This document shows, piece after piece, positions 6,176-12,075 of a DNA stretch of 12,462 bases. Numbering within the stretch: position 1 is the first letter of the stretch; each line of letters starts with the position of its first letter. The notes under the pieces are model-generated. The model saw only the letters and a program-made list of their open reading frames with translations. It ran no database searches and was not told where the DNA came from. The stretch is from JABSQH01 sp039194665 (GTDB taxonomy: Bacteria > Actinomycetota > Acidimicrobiia > Acidimicrobiales > Ilumatobacteraceae): contig JBCCVW010000137.1 in assembly GCA_039194665.1 (NCBI GenBank), positions 1 through 12,462 of the forward strand. The letters run 5' to 3'. The translations under genes and the position numbers were made by a program.

Positions 6176-7767
6176 ACCTCACCACCAGTCATGGCTGCCC
6201 CGATTCGCCCCCGATGGAACGGACGAGCAGCTTCCATGACCGTCCGCCCACCGCGCACCACGTACAGCCGGTCGCAGTGCTCGAGGAGCTCGTCGAGATC
6301 AGACGACACCACGACGATCGGTACGCCGCTGGCGGCGAGTTCGCTGACCGACTGCCATACGAACGAGATGCCACCGATGTCGAGACCGCGTGTTGGCTGA
6401 GCGATCACCAACGCAGCGGCCGCGTCGAGTTCGCGCGCCAGGATCAGTCGCTGGATGTTTCCGCCCGAGAGCGTGCCAGCGTCCTGGTTCGTGTCGGCGT
6501 GTACCACGGCAAAGGCGTCGAGCCGTTCTTCGGCCTGCCGGCGCAGCGCGCGTGTCGAGACGAACGGCAGCTTGGGCCAGCGCCGGTGTTCCTCGGCGTT
6601 CCACAGCGTCACGTTGCGCCAGAGCGATTGCTCGGCGGCGACGCCTTCCTCGAATCGATCGAATGGCACAACATGTACGCCGAGATCGCGTCGCTCGCGC
6701 ACGCCGAGCTCGGTGATGTCCCGGTCGGCGAAGACCACCCGGCCCGTGGCCGGCGACTCGACTCCACAGAGCAGCTCGACCACGGTCCGCTGCCCGTTGC
6801 CATCGACGCCGGCGATACCGACGATTTCCCCGGGCTGGGCGTGCAGGCTCAGACGATCCAGGGGCACTTCGTGCCGCGAACCCGCCGTTGTGCACTCTCG
6901 CAATGCCAGCCCCGCGCCGGACGCGACCGTGTCCTCGTCTGTCGCTATTGGCTGATCGCTGATCGTTGGCACGTTGGCTGGCGCGTCCGATCTGGAGTTG
7001 TCGTCGATCACCGCGCCAATGATGTGTTCACTCATCTCACGGTCGGAGATCGTGTCGATCGGGGCAGTCCCCAGCGTGACCCTCCCACGGCGCAGGACGG
7101 ACACCGTGTCGGCGATGGCCCGGACCTCGGCCAGCTTGTGCAGCACGATGATGATCGTGATGCCGTGCGACCTGAGTTCGCGCAGCATCATGAAGAGCTG
7201 CTCGATCGCCGGAGGTGGCAGCACAGCAGTCGGCTCGTCGAGCACGAGCACACCGCCGGGACCTGGGTTGGCGCGGGCGATCTCGAGGGATTGGACCGCT
7301 TCGACGGAGAGGTCACCGACGACGGTCCCGACGTCGATGTCGACGTTCGCTTGCCCCAGCCGGGCGGCCCACTTGCGATGCAGCGTTCGTCGTCGATATC
7401 GGGAGAGCTGCACCCCTCGCGTTTCGGTCACCTCCAGCGCTTCTGCAACGGTCATCGTGGGCACGAGTGAGCTGTGCTGGTGCACCATGTCAATGCCGGC
7501 ACGACGCGCCTGTACGTGATCGCCGCATCGGATCTCATTGCCGGCGACGAATATCTCGCCCCGTTCAGCGATCTGTAGGCCGGCGATTACCCGAGCGAGG
7601 GTTGACTTCCCTGCGCCGTTTTGGCCGACCAGTGCGTGGATCTGCCCGCGCGCCCATGCGAGCGTGGCGTGGTTGACCGCAATGTTGTCATCGAACCGAA
7701 CCGTGACGTCTTCAACGCGCACGGCCTCGGCTGGCGGTTCCGACACAGCGGCACTAATCGCACGCAA
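6172..7767 (-). CDS. Double-domain ABC importer ATPase (NupO/RbsA-like)
   Basis: 531 residues with two fused nucleotide-binding domains that would power the two permeases. Domain 1 has Walker A 'GQNGAGKST' at 48-56, Q-loop Gln 97, Walker B 'VLVLDEPTAVL' at 173-183 and His 210. Its signature is LSVEA (153-157), where relatives have LSVGx, so the key Gly is Glu. Domain 2 has the degenerate Walker A usual in this family ('GVDGNGQRT', Gln 326 for Lys), a canonical signature LSGGN (433-437), and 'VIAQPTRGLD' at 454-463, without the usual acidic Walker B pair. A polar, low-similarity linker (about 253-285) joins the domains. The start is probably the TTG at 7767, 11 bases after the lipoprotein stop codon; GTG 7746 is an alternative, and neither has a strong ribosome binding site. 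The 3' end overlaps permease 1 by four bases. Confidence 0.93.
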   Translation of the reverse strand: MRAISAAVSEPPAEAVRVEDVTVRFDDNIAVNHATLAWARGQIHALVGQNGAGKSTLARVIAGLQIAERGEIFVAGNEIRCGDHVQARRAGIDMVHQHSSLVPTMTVAEALEVTETRGVQLSRYRRRTLHRKWAARLGQANVDIDVGTVVGDLSVEAVQSLEIARANPGPGGVLVLDEPTAVLPPPAIEQLFMMLRELRSHGITIIIVLHKLAEVRAIADTVSVLRRGRVTLGTAPIDTISDREMSEHIIGAVIDDNSRSDAPANVPTISDQPIATDEDTVASGAGLALRECTTAGSRHEVPLDRLSLHAQPGEIVGIAGVDGNGQRTVVELLCGVESPATGRVVFADRDITELGVRERRDLGVHVVPFDRFEEGVAAEQSLWRNVTLWNAEEHRRWPKLPFVSTRALRRQAEERLDAFAVVHADTNQDAGTLSGGNIQRLILARELDAAAALVIAQPTRGLDIGGISFVWQSVSELAASGVPIVVVSSDLDELLEHCDRLYVVRGGRTVMEAARPFHRGRIGAAMTGGEV

Positions 7768-7778
7768 CTCGTCGGGAG

Positions 7779-8924
7779 CTACTGCTCCTCGCTGATCTGT
7801 TCCACGACGATTTCGCCCGACTGAATGGCCGCAACCGTCGCCTCGAAATCGGCGATCGCCGCTTCCGCGGCCGCCGATCGCGCACCGCTGGCACCGTCGA
7901 GGAAGGATGCTGGTACTTCAAAGGAGATCTCACCGCTCTCGGGGTTCGCCAGGCGGAATCTACCCAGCTCTCCTCCCTGGATGATGTTGTCGAGCTCAGC
8001 TTGGATCGTGTCGGCCCACTCGATGAGGACGATGATGGCGACGTTCTCTGGGCCCCGATCGGCGAGATCGGACGACACCATCACCATGCCATCGTTCTCC
8101 ACGGCGGCCTCCACCACGCCGAGATCGGTCTCGGCGGCTCCGGTGAAGATGAAGTCGTTGCCGTCTGCGTACAGGCTGGCAGCGAGTTCTCTGCCGCCGG
8201 GAGCATCGGTGAAGCCGCCAGGGGCGAAGGTGGCAGTGGTCTCGATGTCGGGGTTGATGTCTTGGGCGCCAGCGGTAAAGGCGTTGAAGTCGGCCCATGC
8301 AAACGGCAGGGGTGCGCCTCCGATGTAGGCCAGCTTGTCGGTCTCGGTCATCGCTGCAGCGAACCGGCCACCGACGTATGCGCCTTTGTAGAACTCATAG
8401 TCGACGGTGTTGACGTTGGGCTGCTCGCTCGGCGCTGCTACCACGGTCAAGAAGGTGGTGTCCGGGAAGTCTGGAGCGACCAGCTCGACGGTGCTCGCCA
8501 GGTCGAAGAACGTGGTGATGACCACGTCGGCGCCGCTCTCGGCGAGATTTCGCAGGGTGGTTTCGTGTGTTGCGGGATCTGGTGCAGCCACGAACTGCGT
8601 TTCGAAACCGTAGGTGGTCGCCGAGGCTTCGAGGCCTTCGATCATGCCGTCGATGGGGCCTTCGTCGCCCGCGTCCTGGTTGGCCACCAACACCACGGTG
8701 CCGACGTCTCGTTCGGCTTCGATGTCACCGCCACTGGCCGCGCCGTCGCTCGCGGCCGAGGCGTCGGTGGTCGCGGACTCGTCTGACGTTGGCGCCGTCG
8801 GCGCCTCGGTCGTGTTGCCGCTGGAGTCATCGTCGCTGCCACAAGCGGCGGCAATGAGACTTGCGGTGGCGAGCAGTGCGACCGTCAAACGGCCCCGGTG
8901 ACGGCGTACGTGTCGGCTAGCCAT
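7779..8924 (-). CDS. BMP-family (PnrA-like) substrate-binding lipoprotein of the ABC importer
   Basis: 381 residues, the extracytoplasmic binding protein of the importer. Start ATG 8924 is preceded by GGGAG at good spacing. The signal peptide has a basic N-region (residues 1-12), a hydrophobic core 'LTVALLATASLIAAA' and lipobox Cys 28, followed by 'GSDDDSS' and a Ser/Thr/Asp/Ala-rich linker to about 66. The PnrA-like fold follows: 'GTVVLVANQDAGDEGPIDG' at 75-93, 'GADVVITTFFD' at 131-141, 'GAYVGGRFAAAMTETDKLAYIGG' from 181, 'AFTAGAQDINPDIET' at 215-229 and 'YADGNDFIFTGAAETDLGVVEAA' from 252. The usual D-x-SFN element after strand 1 is absent, so ligand specificity may differ from purine-nucleoside binders. 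An upstream extension to 9005 was rejected because it would cover the promoter region. It is the first gene of the operon and diverges from the GntR-type regulator. Confidence 0.93.
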   Translation of the reverse strand: MASRHVRRHRGRLTVALLATASLIAAACGSDDDSSGNTTEAPTAPTSDESATTDASAASDGAASGGDIEAERDVGTVVLVANQDAGDEGPIDGMIEGLEASATTYGFETQFVAAPDPATHETTLRNLAESGADVVITTFFDLASTVELVAPDFPDTTFLTVVAAPSEQPNVNTVDYEFYKGAYVGGRFAAAMTETDKLAYIGGAPLPFAWADFNAFTAGAQDINPDIETTATFAPGGFTDAPGGRELAASLYADGNDFIFTGAAETDLGVVEAAVENDGMVMVSSDLADRGPENVAIIVLIEWADTIQAELDNIIQGGELGRFRLANPESGEISFEVPASFLDGASGARSAAAEAAIADFEATVAAIQSGEIVVEQISEEQ

Positions 8925-8948
8925 GATCCTCTCCCTGTTGGCTCCCCT

Positions 8949-8967
8949 GGGGCTCCAGCCGAGCCCC
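8949..8967 (-). promoter_or_regulatory. GC-rich hairpin in the 5' leader of the importer operon
   Basis: GGGGCTC and GAGCCCC form a perfect 7-bp stem around a 5-base loop. The stem lies 24-43 bases before the lipoprotein start codon. If the proposed -10 at 8982-8977 is right, the hairpin is at the very 5' end of the mRNA, where it could stabilise the message; it could also be a second protein-binding palindrome. Confidence 0.4.
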
Positions 8968-8976
8968 GATCGCCAG

Positions 8977-9005
8977 AACATAACAGGAATAGATCGGCTC
9001 AGCAA
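8977..9005 (-). promoter_or_regulatory. Candidate promoter of the importer operon
   Basis: On the - strand TTGCTG (9005-9000) and TATGTT (8982-8977) are separated by 17 bases, the standard spacing. Transcription would start near 8970, giving a leader of about 45 bases. The -35 side lies two bases from the 15-bp palindrome at 9008-9022, so a bound regulator would affect polymerase access. Prediction from sequence only. Confidence 0.4.
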
Positions 9006-9007
9006 GA

Positions 9008-9022
9008 AGAGATACTATCTCT
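9008..9022. promoter_or_regulatory. 15-bp palindrome, candidate operator of the GntR-type regulator
   Basis: AGAGATA-C-TATCTCT is a perfect inverted repeat of 7-bp arms around one base. It stands in the divergent region between the importer operon and the regulator gene. It is AT-richer than its surroundings and of the size bound by GntR dimers. It lies close to the -35 side of both candidate promoters, so one bound dimer could repress both directions. The assignment to this regulator is inference from position. Confidence 0.55.
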
Positions 9023-9044
9023 CTTCAAGCACCGGATGATCAGC

Positions 9045-9050
9045 TATGTT
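9045..9050 (+). promoter_or_regulatory. Candidate -10 element of the GntR/hydrolase operon
   Basis: TATGTT fits TANNNT and is identical to the proposed - strand -10 at 8982-8977. Extended to TATGTTCAG it mirrors the TATGTTCTG of the other strand. Transcription would start near 9057, leaving a leader of about 29 bases with a strong ribosome binding site (GAGGAGG, 9077-9083). The -35 position (TCTTCA) is weak. Confidence 0.35.
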
Positions 9051-9085
9051 CAGAAGGGCACGATCGAGGGGAAATCGAGGAGGAG

Positions 9086-9811
9086 ATGAGTCGCTACCTG
9101 GTGGAACACACCGCCGAGCAACTTCGCCAGCGCGCCGCTCGCGCCGCCGCAGACGGCGCCGCATTCCCGACAGAGTCAGAGCTCATCGAGGACTTGGAGG
9201 TCAGCCGCACCACCGTGCGGGAAGCGATCTCGCGACTCGAAGCCCAAGGGATGCTCAAACGCCGCCACGGGACGGCGACGTCGATCAACTCCGCAGCGCT
9301 CGAACTCTCTGATCACCTCGCCGGCCATGACATCGGACGTCGCCTCGCCGGGCTCGGCGACGCCGTGACAACCACGGTCCTCGACAACGAGCCGAGCCTT
9401 CTCGCTGCCGAGGTTGCGCAGGCATTGCGGACGCCGACCGCTGATCCGGCACGTCGGGTTCGCCGACTGTGGATGGTCGACCAGCGCGCGGTCGGGCTTG
9501 AAATCGAGCACTTCGTACTGCCGACGTGGCCGATGACGATTGAGTCGCCCGATGCCGACGTCTTCGAACTCAGTGAGCACATCTACGGCGAGAGTGTCTT
9601 GTGGCGGATCGACACAACCGACGCGGACCGCGCAACCGGCCCCGAGGCGGACCTGCTCAAGGTCGATCAGGGTTCGCCCGTCCTGGTGGGCAATGGCCTG
9701 TTCGTCACGGCCAGTGGCCGGCGCGTCGCCCACACGCGCACGGTGCAACCCCCAAACGTCGCAGCAATCGCCAGCGTGACCACGTTCCCCGACCGCGCAG
9801 CGGGCCGCTAA
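9086..9811 (+). CDS. GntR-family transcriptional regulator, HutC subfamily (UTRA ligand domain)
   Basis: 241 residues. The N-terminal winged helix-turn-helix is clear: 'FPTESELIEDLEVSRTTVRE' at 27-46, followed by 'AISRLEAQGMLKRRHGTATSI' from 47, the GntR recognition helix and wing. The rest (about 80-232) fits the chorismate-lyase-like UTRA effector domain, with 'GLEIEHFVLPTWP' at 137-149 and 'GSPVLVGNGLFVTASGRRVA' from 196. Such proteins are usually repressors released by a small molecule linked to the genes they control. The start ATG has a strong GAGGAGG site. The gene diverges from the importer operon across a perfect palindrome, and its TAA directly abuts the ATG of the hydrolase gene, so control of both the importer and the hydrolase is likely. 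The effector is unknown; it is probably the imported compound or its hydrolysis product. Confidence 0.92.
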   Translation: MSRYLVEHTAEQLRQRAARAAADGAAFPTESELIEDLEVSRTTVREAISRLEAQGMLKRRHGTATSINSAALELSDHLAGHDIGRRLAGLGDAVTTTVLDNEPSLLAAEVAQALRTPTADPARRVRRLWMVDQRAVGLEIEHFVLPTWPMTIESPDADVFELSEHIYGESVLWRIDTTDADRATGPEADLLKVDQGSPVLVGNGLFVTASGRRVAHTRTVQPPNVAAIASVTTFPDRAAGR

Positions 9812-10783
9812 ATGCAGATCGTTTGGATCGGCAGCCCACAGTTGGAGCAAGCAACCGACGAGGCGCTCGCTGCAGCAGAGACCGTCGCCGACGCACAACG
9901 GCGCGACGGAGGTCTCGAAGAAATCGGAATCGCGGAGATGCGACGGCGACTCGACGAAGGCGGCGGCGGCTTCCCCGCCGCCACCCGACTCGACACCGCG
10001 GAGACAGTCCCGATCGACGCCGACCGGAGCCTGCGCATCTTCCGCTCAGAGCACAGCCGTGGCGTGTACCTCATGGTTCACTCAGGTGGTTGGTTGTCGG
10101 GCGGCCCAGACCTCCAAGACCGCCGCATGGCCGATCTCGCTGCCTCGACCGGACTCCACGTGGCATGCGCCCACTACCGACTCGCCCCGGAGCACACACA
10201 CCCCGCCGCCGTCGACGACGTCGAAGCCGCTGCGCAATGGCTCATCGAACACGCGCCGTCCGAGTTCGGCACCAACCGCATCATCATCGGCGGCGAATCA
10301 GCGGGCGCACACCTCGCGGCGCTCGCCCTCCTTCGACTCCGCGACCGCCACGACAGCGTCGGCCACATCGCCGGCGCGAACTTCATGTACGGCATCTTCG
10401 ATCTATCGCTCTCGCCAAGTGCGCGACTCGCTGGCGACGCCGGGATCGTCTTGCCGACCCACACGCTCGAATACATGGTCAGCACATATCTCGGCGCCGC
10501 AGCAGACACCGAACAGCGGCGGCACATCGGATGCTCTCCGATCTACGCCGATCTGAGCAACCTCGTCCCCGCCCGATTCGTCGTCGGCGAACTCGACCCG
10601 CTCCTCGACGACACACTCCTCATGAGCAGCCGCTGGCGCGCCGCAGGAAACACCACGATCGCCGAGGTGTACCCAGCGAGCATCCACGCATTCGACGCGT
10701 TCCCCACCCAAATGGCGGCGATCGCCACCGACCGCCAATCGCAATGGATGATCGATCTACTGCGGGAGCCGCAGAGCGGCTGA
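9812..10783 (+). CDS. Alpha/beta hydrolase of the hormone-sensitive-lipase type (esterase)
   Basis: 323 residues. It should hydrolyse a carboxylic ester, or a similar bond, in the cytoplasm; no signal peptide is seen. The oxyanion-hole region is 'HSGGWLSGG' at 90-98, where most relatives have HGGG. The nucleophile elbow G-E-S-A-G puts the catalytic Ser at 163. Asp 262 in 'GELDPLLDD' and His 292 in 'YPASIHAFDAFP' complete the triad at the expected spacing. 'YRLAPEHTHPAAVDD' at 122-136 is a hallmark of the family. Residues 1-60 are an N-terminal cap with 'RRDGGLEEIGIAEMR'. The ATG follows the regulator's TAA with no spacing, so translation is probably coupled. Linkage to a dedicated importer and a ligand-responsive regulator suggests that it acts on the imported compound. 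The natural substrate is not known. Confidence 0.9.
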   Translation: MQIVWIGSPQLEQATDEALAAAETVADAQRRDGGLEEIGIAEMRRRLDEGGGGFPAATRLDTAETVPIDADRSLRIFRSEHSRGVYLMVHSGGWLSGGPDLQDRRMADLAASTGLHVACAHYRLAPEHTHPAAVDDVEAAAQWLIEHAPSEFGTNRIIIGGESAGAHLAALALLRLRDRHDSVGHIAGANFMYGIFDLSLSPSARLAGDAGIVLPTHTLEYMVSTYLGAAADTEQRRHIGCSPIYADLSNLVPARFVVGELDPLLDDTLLMSSRWRAAGNTTIAEVYPASIHAFDAFPTQMAAIATDRQSQWMIDLLREPQSG

Positions 10784-10844
10784 CGCACGCTCGGAGCGTC
10801 GCGTCCGAGTACAACACCCACAAGGCTCCGGAAGCGGTGCGTCA
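10781..10844. terminator. Large inverted repeat between convergent genes, bidirectional terminator candidate
   Basis: TGACGCAC (10781-10788) pairs with GTGCGTCA (10837-10844). Continuing inward, GCT (10789-10791) pairs with AGC (10833-10835) and CGGAGC (10792-10797) with GCTCCG (10825-10830). This makes 17 pairs with two small bulges around a 27-base loop. The left arm can also fold alone (GACGCACGCT with AGCGTCGCGTC, 10782-10805, one bulge). The repeat begins in the hydrolase stop codon and ends 20 bases before the amidohydrolase stop codon. There is no T-run on either side. Confidence 0.45.
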
Positions 10845-10863
10845 ATGCGACTCCGCTTGTGCT

Positions 10864-12075
10864 CTAGCCCACGAGTTCGCCGCGGGCGATCACATGGCGA
10901 ATCGTTGCGTCGGGTTCGGCCAACGCGGCGAGAGCGTCGAGGGGGTCGACGTCGAGGACGACGACATCGGCCGCAGCCCCTGGTGACAACACCCCGATCT
11001 CACCCTCGAGGTGGCACAGCCGCGGGTTCACTCGGTACATCGACGCGAGCACGTCAGCGGCCGGCTCGAGTTGCGCGCGGATGGCGAATTCTTGGTTCTG
11101 CCACACCTGCGCTTCGCCAATCAGATCGGTGCCGAACCCGAGTGCCACGCCGGCCTGCTTGGCGATGTCGATCGACGACCGGCCGGCGTCGAACACGCCG
11201 GCGTTCTTCTGTCGGCTGACCTCCGGAAAGCCGAGCTTCTCGCCGAGTTCGGCGATCGCCTTGTAGGTCACGAGGGTGGGCACCATGGTCACACCGTGCT
11301 CGGCCATCGCCGCCGCGGTTGGCTCGTCGACCAAGTTGCCGTGTTCGATGCAACGCACGCCGTTGTCGATCGAGTGCATGATCGCTTCAGGGTGGTATGC
11401 GTGCGCGGTGGTGTAGGTGTGGCGGTGGTCGGTTTCGATCGTGATCGCCCGAACCTCGTCGGGGGTGAACTGCACCGAGTCGAACGGATCGGTTGGTGAG
11501 GCCACACCACCGGACGCCATCAGCTTGATGAACGCGGCTCCATCGCGCAGCTCACGGCGGGCAGCGAGGCGCGCCGCGTCAGGGCTGTCAGCAATGAATG
11601 CGAGATCGTCACGGTGGATCGCACACGCACACACGCGGATCGATGGGTCGGCACCGATGTCGCCGTGCCCGCCGGTTTGGGAGATCGCTCGACCTGCACG
11701 AACGATCCGCGGCCCGGCGACGAGGCCCCGCTCGATCGCCCGTACGAGGCCCGCGGTATCGCCAGCACAGTCGCGCACCGTGGTGAAGCCGCGCCGCAGC
11801 ATCGCCTCGGACAACTGGGCCATCGAGATCGCCAGCTCTGTCGGTGTCTGTCGCCCCAACGCGGCGAAATCCATCGTGGTGAGGACATGGTGCACGTGGG
11901 CATCGATGAAGCCGGGCACGACGTAACCGCCTGTGGCGTCGATCACCCGGTCGGCGTCCCGGGCGTTGTCGCCGACATCTGCGATGCGGTCGCCGTCGAG
12001 TACCACTGTGGCGTCGTCGAGCCACGACATGGTCGAGGTGTCGAGCACCGAACCGCCGACGATGGTGGTGATCAT
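10864..12075 (-). CDS. Metal-dependent amidohydrolase (imidazolonepropionase/prolidase-like group)
   Basis: 403 residues with the amidohydrolase barrel and its small beta-sandwich ends. Visible metal and catalytic residues are H-x-H at 60 and 62 ('FIDAHVHH'), Lys 184 in 'FIKLMASGGV' (expected to be carboxylated and bridge two metals), His 225 in 'TAHAYHPEA', His 245 in 'CIEHGN', and Asp 317 in 'GFGTDLIG'. 'GFTTVRDCAGD' at 96-106 and the C-terminal 'LSPGAAADVVVLDVDP' at 363-378 are typical. Members of this group cleave cyclic amides or the C-terminal bond of dipeptides such as Xaa-Pro, Xaa-Arg or Xaa-Lys; the substrate cannot be read here. There is no signal peptide, so it is cytoplasmic. The ATG overlaps the TGA of the upstream phosphatase gene (ATGA), indicating one operon. 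It converges on the importer-linked hydrolase, which makes a shared pathway plausible but unproven. Confidence 0.92.
   Translation of the reverse strand: MITTIVGGSVLDTSTMSWLDDATVVLDGDRIADVGDNARDADRVIDATGGYVVPGFIDAHVHHVLTTMDFAALGRQTPTELAISMAQLSEAMLRRGFTTVRDCAGDTAGLVRAIERGLVAGPRIVRAGRAISQTGGHGDIGADPSIRVCACAIHRDDLAFIADSPDAARLAARRELRDGAAFIKLMASGGVASPTDPFDSVQFTPDEVRAITIETDHRHTYTTAHAYHPEAIMHSIDNGVRCIEHGNLVDEPTAAAMAEHGVTMVPTLVTYKAIAELGEKLGFPEVSRQKNAGVFDAGRSSIDIAKQAGVALGFGTDLIGEAQVWQNQEFAIRAQLEPAADVLASMYRVNPRLCHLEGEIGVLSPGAAADVVVLDVDPLDALAALAEPDATIRHVIARGELVG

Noticed and set aside
5109..6185. Extension of the permease 2 frame far upstream, to a 660-codon protein.
   Set aside because: The extra part is an Arg/His-rich shadow of permease 1; ATG 5108, coupled to the TGA of permease 1, is the supported start.
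6154..7470. Open frame of 438 codons on the + strand opposite the ATPase gene.
   Set aside because: The ATPase on the other strand has Walker motifs and operon overlaps; this frame has none of these supports.
8925..9005. Upstream extension of the lipoprotein gene by 27 codons.
   Set aside because: It would precede the signal peptide with an unrelated stretch, skip the good ribosome binding site before ATG 8924, and run through the candidate promoter.
9601..10986. Open frame of 461 codons on the + strand overlapping the GntR and hydrolase genes and the convergent gap.
   Set aside because: Extremely Arg-rich, no motifs, and it would cover two solid genes and the inverted repeat.
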